A DNA stretch of 64,000 nt from Pelomonas sp. Root1217 (GTDB lineage: Bacteria; Pseudomonadota; Gammaproteobacteria; Burkholderiales; Burkholderiaceae_C). The notes under the pieces were generated by a model. That model saw only the letters and a list, made by a program, of their open reading frames with translations. It was not told the DNA's origin and made no database searches. Position 1 is the stretch's first letter. Every line of letters starts with the position of its first letter. Below, piece by piece: positions 33,238 to 43,803 of this stretch. A program made the translations under genes and the position numbers. The stretch is from NCBI RefSeq assembly GCF_001425705.1, contig NZ_LMDC01000028.1:248946-312945 (forward strand), read 5' to 3'.

Positions 33238-33353
33238 CCGATCGAAGCACTTGAAATCTAGGGATACGGCCGTGCCACGGCATTGGCCGGCTGCCCCGGG
33301 TTGCAAGCCGCCACCTCCATGAGGGCGTGGCCGTCAGCACAGCAGGTACAACC

Positions 33354-36300
33354 ATGGCAAGCATCGTCCCCTTCATCCCGGTCTCCAAGATCCCTGGCCT
33401 CACGACCACGTCGATCCGGGATTTCACGACCGAAGACTGGGCTGCCTTCAGCACCGACCAGCTGATTGCGCTGACCACCGTACAGGCCGCTGTGATCACC
33501 TCCAGCGGCCTTTCTGTCTTGAGCAGCGACCAACTCCGCGCTTTCCAGACCGAAGACCTGCGTGCCATTTCGACAGCCTCCATCGGCGGCTTCAACTCCG
33601 ACCAGATCGGTGTCCTGACCACCGAGCAGCTGCAAGCCCTGAGCACCGGCCAGATCCTGCAGCTGAGCACCGCCCAGTTGCAGGGCTTCAATGCCGCCGA
33701 CATGGTGGCCCTGACCACCGCCCAGGTCGGCGCCCTGACCTCGACACAAGCCAAGGGCTTGTCGACGGACCAGCTGTCGGCCATGGAAGCGACCGACATC
33801 CGCTTCATCACCACGGCCGCTCTGCGCGCCCTGACCAGCACCCAGTTGGACGGCCTGACCTCCGACCAGCTGCGCGGCCTTTCGTCCAGCCAGATCCTCG
33901 CCCTGACCACCGCCCAGGTCAGCACGCTGAACACCGACGATCTGAACAGCCTCGGGACCGACCAGGTCAACAAGTTCTCCACGGCCCAGGTCCAGTCGCT
34001 GACGACCGCCCAGCTCAGCCACCTGAGCACCGACAGCCTCAACGCGATGGGCTCGGCCCAGTTCGCCTCGCTGTCGTCCAGCCAGGTGGGCTCGCTGACC
34101 TCCGACCAGCTGCCCAAGATGGAGACGGCCGACCTGCGCGCCATCACCACTGCGGCACTGCGCGGCCTGAGTTCGGACCAGATCCAGACGCTGACCTCCG
34201 ACGAGGTCGCCAGCCTGAGCACCGCCCAGATCGGCGCGCTGATGACGGCCCAGATCCAGGGCCTGACGGCCGCCGACATGGCGGCACTGGACACCGCCCA
34301 GGTGGCGGTGCTGAGCTCGGCCCAGGCCCAGTCGTTGTCCACCGACCAGCTGTCCGCCATTGAAGCAGCCGACATGAGGTCGCTGACGACGGGGGCGCTG
34401 CGCGCCCTGTCCAGCACCCAGCTCGACGGCCTGACCTCCGACCAACTGCGGGCCTTAAGCTCCAGCCAGGTCAATGCCCTGACCACCGACCAGGTCCGCA
34501 CGCTGAACACGGACGACCTGAACAGCTTGTCGTCCGACCAGTTCAACAAGCTCTCCACCGCCCAGGTCGCGGTGCTGACGACGGCCCAGTTGAGCCATCT
34601 GACGACGGACAGCCTCAACGCGATGGGCTCGACCCAGTTCGCCGCGCTGAACTCGACGCAGTTCAGCGCGTTGACGTCCGACCAGCTGCCGACGATGGAG
34701 ACGGCCGACCTGCGCGCCGTCACGACCGCCGCACTGCGCGGCCTCTCCTCCGACCAGATCCAGACGCTGACTTCCGATGAAGTGGGCGCACTGACCACCG
34801 GCCAGATCGCGGCCCTGACGACGGTGCAGGTCAAAGGCCTGACGGCCGGCGACATGACGGCCCTGGGCACCGCCCAGATCGCCGCGCTGGGCTCGGCCCA
34901 GGTGTCGGCCCTGAACACCGACCAGCTGTCCGCCATCGAAGCGGCCGACATGAGGTCACTGACGACAGCGGCCCTGCGCGCCCTGTCCAGCACTCAGCTC
35001 GACGGCCTCACGTCCGACCAGCTGCGCGGCCTGACCTCCGGCCAGGTCAACTCGCTGACCACGGCCCAGGTCAGCACGCTGAACACCGACGACCTGAACG
35101 CCCTCTCGTCCGACCAGTTCAACAAGCTGTCGACAGCCCAGGTCCAGTCGCTGACGAGCACTCAGCTCAGCAACCTGACGACGGACAACCTGAACGCCCT
35201 GGGCACGGCCCAGTTCGCCACGCTGTCGTCCAGCCAGTTCGGCTCGCTGACGACCGACCAGCTCTCCAAGATGGAGTCGGCCGACCTGCGCTCGGTCACG
35301 ACGACGGCCCTGCGCGGCCTGTCCTCCGACCAGATCGAATCGCTGGCCTCCGACGTGGTGGCCAGCCTCACGACGGCGCAGATCGGCGCGCTGACGACGG
35401 CCCAGGTCAAGGGCCTGGAGGCCGACGACATGGCCGCCCTGGGTACCGCCCAGATCGCGGCCCTGAGCTCGGTCCAGGCGGCCGCGCTGTCCACCGATCA
35501 GCTGTCCGCCATCGAGGCGGCCGACATGAGGTCACTGTCGACGGGCGCGCTGCGCGCCCTGACCAGCACCCAGCTCGATGGCCTGACCAGCGACCAGCTG
35601 CGCGCCCTCTCCTCCAGCCAGATCAACTCGCTGACCACCGACCAGGTCCGCACGCTGAACACGGACGACCTCAACAGCCTGGCGTCCGACCAGTTCAACA
35701 AGCTCTCCACCGCCCAGGTGCAGGCGCTGACGACCGCCCAGCTGAGCAGCCTGACTTCCGACAGCCTCAATGCGATGGGCTCGGCCCAGTTCGCCACGCT
35801 GTCGTCGGTCCAGTTCGGTTCGCTGACCACCGACCAGCTGTCCCAGCTCGAGACGGCCGACCTGCGCGCCGTGACGACCGCCGCCCTGCGCGGCCTGAGC
35901 TCCGATCAGGTCCAGGCGCTGACCTCCGATGAGGTGGCCAGCTTCAGCACCGCCCAGATCGGCGCGCTGACGACGGCCCAGATCCAGGGGCTGCAAGCCG
36001 TCGACATGACGGCCCTGGGTACCGCCCAGATCGCAGTCCTGAGCTCGGCCCAGGCCCAGTCGCTGAGCACGGACCAGCTGTCCGCCATTGAAGCTGCCGA
36101 CATGCGCTCGCTGACGACGGCGGCCCTGCGCGCCTTGTCCAGCACCCAGCTCGACGGCCTGACCTCCGACCAGTTGCGCGCCCTGTCGTCCAGCCAGATC
36201 AACGCGCTGACCACCGCCCAGGTCAGCACGCTGAACACCGATGACCTCAACGTCCTGACGTCCGACCAGTTCAACAAGCTCTCCACGGCCCAGGTCCAGT

Positions 36301-39300
36301 CGCTGACGACCAGCCAGCTCAGCAACCTGACGACGGACAACCTCAACGCGATGGGTTCGGCCCAGTTCGCGACGCTGTCGTCCACGCAATTCGGCTCCCT
36401 GACCTCGGATCAGCTGCCCACGCTCGAGACCGCCGACCTGCGCGCCGTCACGACGGCGGCCCTGCGCGGCCTGTCGTCCGACCAGATCCTGACGCTGACC
36501 TCCGACGAGGTGGCCGGCCTGTCCACGGGCCAGATCGCCTCGCTGTCCGCCACCCAAGTCCAGGGCCTGGAGGCTGCCGACATGGCGGCCCTGTCCACCG
36601 CCCAGGTGGCGGTGCTGAGCTCGACCCAGGTGCAGGCGCTGTCCACCGACCAGCTGTCCGCCATCGACGCGGCCGACATGAAGTCGCTGACGACGGCCGC
36701 CCTGCGCGCCCTGTCCAGCACCCAGATCGACGGCCTGACCAGCGATCAACTGCGGGCACTGACCAGCGCCCAGCTCAATGCGCTGACCACCGCCCCGCAG
36801 ATCGTCGGCCTCAACACCGATGACCTGAACGTCCTGACGACGGACCAGATCGCCCGCCTGTCGACCTCGCAGATCCAGGCGCTGACGACGACCCAGTTGA
36901 GCAACCTGGTCACCGACAGCTTGAATGCGATGGGCTCGGCCCAGTTCGCCACGCTGTCGTCCAACCAGTTCGGCTCGCTGACGACCGACCAGCTCTCCAA
37001 GATGGAGACGGCCGACCTGCGCGCCGTCACGACCAATGCGCTGCGCGGCCTGAACTCCGACCAGATCCAGTCGCTGACCTCGGACGAAGTCGGCAGCCTG
37101 TCCACCGGCCAGATTGCCGCGCTGACGACGGCCCAGGTCAAGGGCCTCGAAGCCGCCGACATGACGGCCATGGGCACGGCCCAGGTCGCGGCGCTGACCT
37201 CGGCCCAGGCCCAGAACCTGTCGACCGACCAGCTCTCGGCCATCGATGCGTCCGACATGCGTGCGCTGACGACGGCCGCGCTGCGGGCTCTCAGCAGCAC
37301 CCAGCTGGACGGCCTGACCTCCGACCAGCTGCGTGCGCTGTCTTCCAGCCAGATCAATTCGCTGACCACCGACCAGGTCCGCACGCTGAACACGGACGAC
37401 CTCAACAGCCTCACGTCCGACCAGTTCAACAAGCTCTCCACCGCTCAGGTCGCCGTACTCACGACGACCCAGCTGAGCAGCCTGGCCACCGATAACCTCA
37501 ACGCGATGGGCTCGGCCCAGTTCGCCACGCTGAACTCGTCGCAATTGGGTTCACTGACGTCGGACCAGTTGCCCAAGATGGAGACGGCCGATCTGCGCGC
37601 CGTCACCACGGCGGCGCTGCGTGGCCTGAGTTCGGACCAAGTCCTGACGCTGACCTCCGACGAGGTGTCCAGCCTCAGCACTGCCCAGATCGCTTCGCTG
37701 ACGACGTCGCAAGTCCAGGGCCTGACCGCTGCCGACATGACGGCCCTGGGCACCGCCCAGGTGGCCATGCTGAGCTCGGCCCAGGCCGCCGCACTGAACA
37801 CCGACCAGCTGGCCGCCATCGACGCGGCCGACATGAAGTCGCTGACGACGGCCGCCCTGCGCGCACTCAGCAGCACCCAGTTGGACGGCCTGACCTCGGA
37901 CCAGTTGCGCGCGCTGTCCTCCAGCCAGATCAGCTCGCTGACCACCGACCAGGTCCGCACGCTGAACACCGACGACCTCAACAGTCTCGCATCCGACCAG
38001 TTCAACAAGCTCTCGACCGCGCAGATCCAGGTGCTGACAACGACGCAGCTCAGCAACCTGACGACGGACAACCTCAATGCCCTCGGCTCTGCCCAGTTCG
38101 CCTCACTGAACTCCACGCAGTTCGGTTCGCTGACGAGCGACCAGTTGCCCAAGCTGGAAACGGCCGACCTGCGTGCGGTCACGACCGCAGCCCTGCGCGG
38201 CCTCTCCTCGGATCAGGTCCTGACGTTGACTTCCGACGAGGTGGCCAGCCTCAGCACTGCACAGATCGGCTCGCTCACCACCAGCCAGATCCAGGGCCTG
38301 ACAGCGGCGGACATGACGGCCTTGGGCACCGCCCAGGTCGCCGTGCTGAGCTCGACCCAGGCGCAGTCGCTGTCCACCGACCAGCTGTCCGCCATCGACG
38401 CGGCCGACATGAAGTCGCTGACGACGGCCGCCCTGCGCGCGCTGTCCAGCACCCAGCTGGATGGCCTGACCTCTGACCAGCTGCGTTCGCTGACCAGCAC
38501 CCAGCTCAACGCTCTGACCACCAACCCGCAGGTCATCAGCCTCAACACGGACGACCTCAACGTCCTGACGACGGACCAGATCGCTCGCCTGTCAACCTCG
38601 CAGATCCAGGCGCTGACGACGACGCAGCTGTCCAACCTGGCCACCGACAGCCTCAATGCGATGGGCTCGGCCCAGTTCGCGACGCTGTCGTCCAGCCAGT
38701 TCGGCTCGCTGACGACCGACCAGCTGTCCAAGCTCGAGACGGCCGACCTGCGCGCCGTCACGACCAACGCGCTGCGCGGCCTGAGCTCCGACCAAGTCCA
38801 GTCGCTGACCTCCGACGAGGTGTCCAGCCTGTCCACGGGCCAGGTGGCGGCCTTCACGACCGCCCAGGTCAAGGGCCTGACGGCCAACGACATGACGGCC
38901 TTGTCCACTGCCCAGGTGGCGGCACTGAACTCGGCCCAGGCCGCAGCGCTGGACACGGACCAGCTCTCGGCGATTGATGCGGCCGACATGAAGTCGCTGA
39001 CGACGGCCGCCCTGCGTGCGCTGTCCAGCGCTCAGCTCGATGGCCTGACCAGCGACCAGCTGCGGGCGCTGACCAGCGCCCAGCTCAATGCGCTAACCAC
39101 CAGCCCGCAGATCGTCGGCCTGAGCACGGATGACCTCAACGTCCTGACGACGGACCAGATCGCTCGCCTGTCCACCGGCCAGATCCAGGCACTGACGACG
39201 ACCCAGCTGAGCAACCTGGTCACCGACAGCTTGAACGCCATGGGCTCGGCCCAGTTCGCCACGCTGTCGTCCAACCAGTTCGGCTCGCTGACCACCGACC

Positions 39301-42300
39301 AGCTCTCCAAGATGGAGACGGCCGACCTGCGTGCCGTCACGACCAATGCGCTGCGCGGCTTGAGCTCCGATCAGGTCCAGTCGCTGACTTCCGACGAGGT
39401 CGGTTCGATGACGACGGCCCAGATCGCCACGTTGACGACCGCCCAGGTCAAGGGCCTGACGGCCGGCGACATGACGGCACTCGGTACCGCCCAGGTCGCC
39501 GCATTGAGCTCGGCCCAGGCCCAGAACCTGTCGACCGACCAGCTCTCGGCCATCGAAGCTGCCGACATGAAGTCGCTGACGACGGCGACCCTGCGGGCGC
39601 TGACCAGCACCCAACTGGATGGCCTGACCTCCGACCAGCTGCGTGCACTCTCCTCAAGCCAGATCAACTCGCTGACCACCGACCAGGTCCGCACGCTGAA
39701 CACGGACGACCTCAACAGCCTCACGTCCGACCAGTTCAACAAGCTCTCCACCGCCCAGGTGCAGGTACTGACCACCGCTCAGCTGAGCAACCTGACGACG
39801 GACAACCTCAACGCGATGGGCTCGGCCCAGTTCGCCACGCTGAACTCCACCCAGCTTGGCTCGCTGACGTCTGACCAATTGCCATCGATGGAGACGGCCG
39901 ACTTGCGCGCCGTCACGACTGCGGCTCTGCGTGGCCTGAGCTCGGATCAGATCCTGACGCTGACCTCCGACGAAGTCGGTTCGATGACAACGGCGCAGAT
40001 CGCCTCACTGTCCGCCACACAGGTCAAGGGCCTGACGGCGGGTGACATGACGGCCCTGGGTACGGCCCAGGTCGGCGTGCTGAGCTCAACCCAGGCGGCG
40101 GCGCTGAGTACGGATCAACTGTCTGCCATCGATGCGTCCGACATGAGGTCACTGACGACGGCGGCACTGCGCTCGCTGAGCAGCACCCAACTGGATGGAC
40201 TCACCTCCGACCAGCTGCGCGCCCTGTCTTCCAGCCAGATCAATTCGCTGACGACCGACCAGGTCCGCACGCTGAACACCGACGACCTCAACAGCCTGGC
40301 GTCCGACCAGTTCAACAAGCTCTCCACCGCCCAGGTGCAGGTGCTGACCACCACGCAGTTGAGCAATCTGTCGACCGACAGCCTGAATGCGCTGGGCTCA
40401 GCCCAGTTCGCGACGCTGAACTCCAACCAGTTCGGTTCACTGACCTCCGACCAGTTGCCCAAGCTGGAAACGGCCGACTTGCGCGCCGTCACCACGGCCG
40501 CGCTGCGTGGCCTGTCCTCGGATCAGATCCTGACGCTGAGCTCCGACGAGGTCTCCAGCCTCAGCACCGCCCAGATCGCTTCGCTGACGACGTCGCAGGT
40601 CCAAGGCCTGACGGCCGCCGACATGACGGCCCTGTCCACGGCCCAGGTTGCCGTGCTGAGCTCGGCCCAGGTCCAGTCGCTGTCCACCGACCAGCTGGCG
40701 GCCATCGACGCTTCCGACATGAAGTCGCTGACGACGGCCGCACTGCGCGCCCTGTCCAGCACCCAGATCGACGGCCTGACCAGCGATCAGTTGCGCGGCC
40801 TCACCAGCACGCAGCTCAATGCGCTGACCACCAACCCGCAGATCATCGGCCTGAACACCGATGACCTCAACGTCCTGACGACGGACCAGATCGCCCGCCT
40901 GTCGACTTCGCAGATCCAGGCGCTGACGACCTCGCAGCTGAGCAACCTGGGCACCGACAGCCTGAACGCGATGGGCTCGGCCCAGTTCGCGACGCTGTCC
41001 TCCAGCCAGTTCGGCTCGTTGACGACCGACCAGCTCGCCAAGCTGGAAACCGCCGACCTGCGCGCCGTCACGACCAACGCGCTGCGCGGCCTGAGTTCCG
41101 ACCAAGTCCAGTCGCTGACCTCCGACGAGGTGTCCAGCCTGTCCACGGGCCAGGTGGCGGCCTTCACGACCGCCCAGGTCAAGGGCCTCACCGCGGCCGA
41201 CATGACGGCCCTGTCCACCGCTCAGGTCGCGGCGCTGAGCTCGGCGCAGGCCCAGAACCTGTCGACCGACCAGCTCTCCGCCATCGACGCGGCCGACATG
41301 AAGTCGCTGACGACGGCCTCCCTGCGTGCCCTGTCCAGCACCCAGCTGGACGGCCTGACCAGCGACCAGCTGCGCGCCCTGACCAGTGCCCAGATCAACT
41401 CGCTGACGACCGACCAGGTCCGCACGCTGAACACCGACGATCTCAACAGCCTGACGTCGGACCAGTTCAACAAGCTCTCGACCGCCCAGGTCGCCGTGCT
41501 GACGACGGCCCAGTTGAGCAGCCTGGCCAGCGACAACCTCAACGCCATGGGGACGGCCCAGTTCGCAACGCTGAACTCCAGCCAGTTCGGTTCACTGACC
41601 TCCGACCAGTTGCCCAAGCTGGAGACGGCCGACCTACGCGCCGTCACCACGGCGGCGCTGCGTGGCCTGTCCTCGGATCAGATCCTGACGCTGAGCTCCG
41701 ATGAGGTCTCCAGCCTCAGCACCGCCCAGATCGGCTCGCTGACCACGTCGCAGGTCCAGGGCCTGACGGCCGCTGACATGACGGCGCTGGGTACCGCCCA
41801 GGTGGCCGTGCTGAGTTCCGCCCAGGCGTTTGCGCTGAGCACCGATCAGCTGTCCGCCATCGAGACCGGCGACATTCGCTTCCTGACCACGACCGCACTG
41901 CGCGCCCTGACCAGCACCCAGCTGGACGGCCTGACCAGCGACCAGCTGCAATCGCTGACCTCGGCCCAGGTGAACTCGCTGACGACGGCGCAGCTGTCGA
42001 CGATGAACAGCGACGACCTGAACGCGTTCACGACCGACCAGTTCGCTCGCATGAGCACGGGCCAGGTCCAGGCGTTGACGGCCAGCCAGCTGTCGCACCT
42101 GACGACGGATGACCTGACGGCCCTGGGCACGCAGCACTACGCGGTGATGAACGCGACCCAGTTCGGCTCGCTGACAACCGACCAGCTGCCGAATCTGCAG
42201 ACGGCCGACCTGCGCGCCGTGACGACGGCGGCGCTGTCCAGCCTGAGCTCGGATCAGATCGCCTCGCTGCAGACCGAGCACATCGCCGCGCTCAGCACGG

Positions 42301-43694
42301 CGCAGGTGATGTCCCTGTCCACCGCGCAGATACAGGGTCTGGCCGCGGCCGACCTGACGGCCATGGGCTCGGCGCAGGTCGCTGTGCTGACCACGGCCCA
42401 GGTGAATTCGCTGTCCACCGACCAGATCGTGGCCATCGACTCCGACGACCTGGCCAAGCTGACTTCGGCATCGCTGCAGGCCATTACCAACACCCAGCTG
42501 GGTGCGCTGACGACCGATCAGTTGACCGGCCTGGGCACCCGCGTGTCGGTGCTGACGACCAGCCAGATCAACAACCTGGCCACCGACGACCTGAACACCT
42601 TCACGACGGCGCAGTTCGCCTCCTTGAGCTCCACCCAGGTCAAGGCCTTCACGAACTCGCAGATCGCGGCGCTGGAAACCGACGACCTGCGCGCGCTCAC
42701 CACGGCCCACGTCGCCGCGATGAGCAATGCGCAGATCCAGGCCATCACCAGTGACCAGTTCAGCACGCTGAAGGCGACGCAGATCACGGCGCTGACCACG
42801 GCGCAGGCGGCGGCCCTGACCACGGATCAGATCCACAGCCTCACGACGGATCAGATCAGCGGCCTGGAAACCCGCGACATCACCGCCATGAGCATGGCTC
42901 AGCTCGACGCGCTGCAAGGCACGACCTTCGGCGAGATGAGCGCGGCGCAGATGAACGCCTACTTCAACGTCACGCCCATCGTGCTGGACCTGGACGGCCA
43001 CGGCGTCAACACGCTGGCAGCCGCCCAGGGCGTCAACTTCGATCTGCTGGGCACCGGCCAGGTCAACAAGGTGGGCTGGGTGGCTGGCGGCGATGGCCTG
43101 CTGGTGATGGACCGCAACCATGACGGCCTCATCAACAGCGGCGGCGAGCTCTTCGGCATGGGCACCGTGCTGGCCAACGGCAAGCATGCCAAGGATGGCT
43201 ACGCCGCCATGGCCGAGCAGGACAGCAACCATGACGGCAAGCTCGACAGCCACGACGCCAACTGGAAGCAGCTGCAGGTCTGGGTCGATGCCAACCACGA
43301 TGGCAAGACCGATGCCGGCGAGCTGAAGACGCTGGACGAGCTGGGCGTCACCTCGCTGGACCTGAATGCCACCAAGGGCTCCGGGTCAGACAGCGGCAAC
43401 CTCATCGGCCTGGTGTCCAGCTACACGACGACCGACGGTGGCAAGCACGACGTGGCCGACGTCTGGTTCGCCAAGGACGTGCAGCCGCAGAAGGCCGACG
43501 ACGGCAAGGACGCGACGGTGAGCCTGCACGACGTGCTGGCGCCACCAAGCGCCCCGCTGCTCGGTGCCGAACACGTCGACCTGGCCAAGGCGGCCGTGCC
43601 ACATCCGTCGGCCGACGCCCACCTTGCGGCCATCGACCGCAAGCTGGCCGAGGACGACGAGTTGCGACGCAACAACGGCGGCAACTGGGTATGA
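33354..43694 (+). CDS. Giant octad-repeat protein 1 (3446 residues)
   Basis: Function unknown; probably secreted or surface-exposed. ATG 33354 is chosen because AGG lies 7 nt upstream and it aligns residue for residue with the second giant protein; an ATG 27 nt earlier lacks this support. Residues 1-16 are unique, with no signal peptide. About 397 octads follow, pattern [ST][ST]x[QD][ILVF]xx[LMF]. From E145 they form 15 periods of 24 octads. Residues about 3207-3446 are a different module: TPIVLDLDGHG, then EF-hand-like loops at 3253 (DRNHDGLINSGGE), 3290 (DSNHDGKLDSHD) and 3312 (DANHDGKTDAGE), and a charged tail ending RRNNGGNWV. I saw no Cys; Trp occurs only in the end regions. No stop or frameshift in 10.3 kb argues for selection. 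Confidence 0.95.
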   Translation: MASIVPFIPVSKIPGLTTTSIRDFTTEDWAAFSTDQLIALTTVQAAVITSSGLSVLSSDQLRAFQTEDLRAISTASIGGFNSDQIGVLTTEQLQALSTGQILQLSTAQLQGFNAADMVALTTAQVGALTSTQAKGLSTDQLSAMEATDIRFITTAALRALTSTQLDGLTSDQLRGLSSSQILALTTAQVSTLNTDDLNSLGTDQVNKFSTAQVQSLTTAQLSHLSTDSLNAMGSAQFASLSSSQVGSLTSDQLPKMETADLRAITTAALRGLSSDQIQTLTSDEVASLSTAQIGALMTAQIQGLTAADMAALDTAQVAVLSSAQAQSLSTDQLSAIEAADMRSLTTGALRALSSTQLDGLTSDQLRALSSSQVNALTTDQVRTLNTDDLNSLSSDQFNKLSTAQVAVLTTAQLSHLTTDSLNAMGSTQFAALNSTQFSALTSDQLPTMETADLRAVTTAALRGLSSDQIQTLTSDEVGALTTGQIAALTTVQVKGLTAGDMTALGTAQIAALGSAQVSALNTDQLSAIEAADMRSLTTAALRALSSTQLDGLTSDQLRGLTSGQVNSLTTAQVSTLNTDDLNALSSDQFNKLSTAQVQSLTSTQLSNLTTDNLNALGTAQFATLSSSQFGSLTTDQLSKMESADLRSVTTTALRGLSSDQIESLASDVVASLTTAQIGALTTAQVKGLEADDMAALGTAQIAALSSVQAAALSTDQLSAIEAADMRSLSTGALRALTSTQLDGLTSDQLRALSSSQINSLTTDQVRTLNTDDLNSLASDQFNKLSTAQVQALTTAQLSSLTSDSLNAMGSAQFATLSSVQFGSLTTDQLSQLETADLRAVTTAALRGLSSDQVQALTSDEVASFSTAQIGALTTAQIQGLQAVDMTALGTAQIAVLSSAQAQSLSTDQLSAIEAADMRSLTTAALRALSSTQLDGLTSDQLRALSSSQINALTTAQVSTLNTDDLNVLTSDQFNKLSTAQVQSLTTSQLSNLTTDNLNAMGSAQFATLSSTQFGSLTSDQLPTLETADLRAVTTAALRGLSSDQILTLTSDEVAGLSTGQIASLSATQVQGLEAADMAALSTAQVAVLSSTQVQALSTDQLSAIDAADMKSLTTAALRALSSTQIDGLTSDQLRALTSAQLNALTTAPQIVGLNTDDLNVLTTDQIARLSTSQIQALTTTQLSNLVTDSLNAMGSAQFATLSSNQFGSLTTDQLSKMETADLRAVTTNALRGLNSDQIQSLTSDEVGSLSTGQIAALTTAQVKGLEAADMTAMGTAQVAALTSAQAQNLSTDQLSAIDASDMRALTTAALRALSSTQLDGLTSDQLRALSSSQINSLTTDQVRTLNTDDLNSLTSDQFNKLSTAQVAVLTTTQLSSLATDNLNAMGSAQFATLNSSQLGSLTSDQLPKMETADLRAVTTAALRGLSSDQVLTLTSDEVSSLSTAQIASLTTSQVQGLTAADMTALGTAQVAMLSSAQAAALNTDQLAAIDAADMKSLTTAALRALSSTQLDGLTSDQLRALSSSQISSLTTDQVRTLNTDDLNSLASDQFNKLSTAQIQVLTTTQLSNLTTDNLNALGSAQFASLNSTQFGSLTSDQLPKLETADLRAVTTAALRGLSSDQVLTLTSDEVASLSTAQIGSLTTSQIQGLTAADMTALGTAQVAVLSSTQAQSLSTDQLSAIDAADMKSLTTAALRALSSTQLDGLTSDQLRSLTSTQLNALTTNPQVISLNTDDLNVLTTDQIARLSTSQIQALTTTQLSNLATDSLNAMGSAQFATLSSSQFGSLTTDQLSKLETADLRAVTTNALRGLSSDQVQSLTSDEVSSLSTGQVAAFTTAQVKGLTANDMTALSTAQVAALNSAQAAALDTDQLSAIDAADMKSLTTAALRALSSAQLDGLTSDQLRALTSAQLNALTTSPQIVGLSTDDLNVLTTDQIARLSTGQIQALTTTQLSNLVTDSLNAMGSAQFATLSSNQFGSLTTDQLSKMETADLRAVTTNALRGLSSDQVQSLTSDEVGSMTTAQIATLTTAQVKGLTAGDMTALGTAQVAALSSAQAQNLSTDQLSAIEAADMKSLTTATLRALTSTQLDGLTSDQLRALSSSQINSLTTDQVRTLNTDDLNSLTSDQFNKLSTAQVQVLTTAQLSNLTTDNLNAMGSAQFATLNSTQLGSLTSDQLPSMETADLRAVTTAALRGLSSDQILTLTSDEVGSMTTAQIASLSATQVKGLTAGDMTALGTAQVGVLSSTQAAALSTDQLSAIDASDMRSLTTAALRSLSSTQLDGLTSDQLRALSSSQINSLTTDQVRTLNTDDLNSLASDQFNKLSTAQVQVLTTTQLSNLSTDSLNALGSAQFATLNSNQFGSLTSDQLPKLETADLRAVTTAALRGLSSDQILTLSSDEVSSLSTAQIASLTTSQVQGLTAADMTALSTAQVAVLSSAQVQSLSTDQLAAIDASDMKSLTTAALRALSSTQIDGLTSDQLRGLTSTQLNALTTNPQIIGLNTDDLNVLTTDQIARLSTSQIQALTTSQLSNLGTDSLNAMGSAQFATLSSSQFGSLTTDQLAKLETADLRAVTTNALRGLSSDQVQSLTSDEVSSLSTGQVAAFTTAQVKGLTAADMTALSTAQVAALSSAQAQNLSTDQLSAIDAADMKSLTTASLRALSSTQLDGLTSDQLRALTSAQINSLTTDQVRTLNTDDLNSLTSDQFNKLSTAQVAVLTTAQLSSLASDNLNAMGTAQFATLNSSQFGSLTSDQLPKLETADLRAVTTAALRGLSSDQILTLSSDEVSSLSTAQIGSLTTSQVQGLTAADMTALGTAQVAVLSSAQAFALSTDQLSAIETGDIRFLTTTALRALTSTQLDGLTSDQLQSLTSAQVNSLTTAQLSTMNSDDLNAFTTDQFARMSTGQVQALTASQLSHLTTDDLTALGTQHYAVMNATQFGSLTTDQLPNLQTADLRAVTTAALSSLSSDQIASLQTEHIAALSTAQVMSLSTAQIQGLAAADLTAMGSAQVAVLTTAQVNSLSTDQIVAIDSDDLAKLTSASLQAITNTQLGALTTDQLTGLGTRVSVLTTSQINNLATDDLNTFTTAQFASLSSTQVKAFTNSQIAALETDDLRALTTAHVAAMSNAQIQAITSDQFSTLKATQITALTTAQAAALTTDQIHSLTTDQISGLETRDITAMSMAQLDALQGTTFGEMSAAQMNAYFNVTPIVLDLDGHGVNTLAAAQGVNFDLLGTGQVNKVGWVAGGDGLLVMDRNHDGLINSGGELFGMGTVLANGKHAKDGYAAMAEQDSNHDGKLDSHDANWKQLQVWVDANHDGKTDAGELKTLDELGVTSLDLNATKGSGSDSGNLIGLVSSYTTTDGGKHDVADVWFAKDVQPQKADDGKDATVSLHDVLAPPSAPLLGAEHVDLAKAAVPHPSADAHLAAIDRKLAEDDELRRNNGGNWV
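33786..42437 (+). repeat. 576-bp tandem array, 15 periods (gene 1)
   Basis: Each unit is 24 octads (192 codons). Unit starts (the E/D of SAIEAADMRSL-type octads) fall at 33786 and every 576 bp after it, ending at 42438. The total of 8652 bp equals 15 x 576 plus 12; the 12 bp are four codons, one in each of the four units carrying a nine-residue octad (TT[ANS]PQ[IV][VI][GS]L). No other insertion or deletion has occurred. Confidence 0.95.
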
Positions 43695-43714
43695 AGTCCG
43701 TGAATTCGTTCAGG

Positions 43715-43740
43715 ACCGTTCGGCGAATCCGCCGAACGGT
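43715..43740 (+). terminator. Strong hairpin after giant gene 1
   Basis: ACCGTTCGGCG-AATC-CGCCGAACGGT is a perfect 11-bp stem with a 4-nt loop, 20 bp past the stop codon. There is no T-run directly after it, so it may only stabilise the mRNA or cause partial termination before giant gene 2. Confidence 0.55.
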
Positions 43741-43795
43741 CGGCCTCTGGACGGAAAACCCGGCCTTTTTGCCGGTTGCTCCAGCGGACTCCTCC

Positions 43796-43803
43796 CTAGC
43801 ATG
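43796..43803 (+). promoter_or_regulatory. Shared leader element CTAGCATG (gene 2 copy)
   Basis: TCCTCCCTAGCATGACA, with the core 245 bp before the second giant gene start, mirrors the copy at 33108. Its place suggests that each giant gene has its own copy of the same promoter or leader instead of one operon promoter. Confidence 0.35.

Larger units (their letters stand above)
33036..33353 (+). other. 318-bp leader region of the first giant repeat gene
   Basis: No gene was found here. It holds a hairpin at 33065-33096 (CGAAAGCCCGCGC pairing imperfectly with GCGCGTGGTTTCG), the CTAGCATG element at 33108, a GC-rich CCACCCCCGGTCCGGGTG hairpin near 33141 and a sigma-28-like promoter at 33211-33237. 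It ends with CAGGTACAACC before the ATG. Parts are shared with the leader of the second giant gene. Confidence 0.6.

Noticed and set aside
33327-33353. Upstream ATG at 33327 as the start of giant gene 1
   Set aside because: It would add nine residues without a ribosome binding site. The ATG at 33354 has a well-spaced AGG and matches the second protein so that both repeat registers begin at residue 145.
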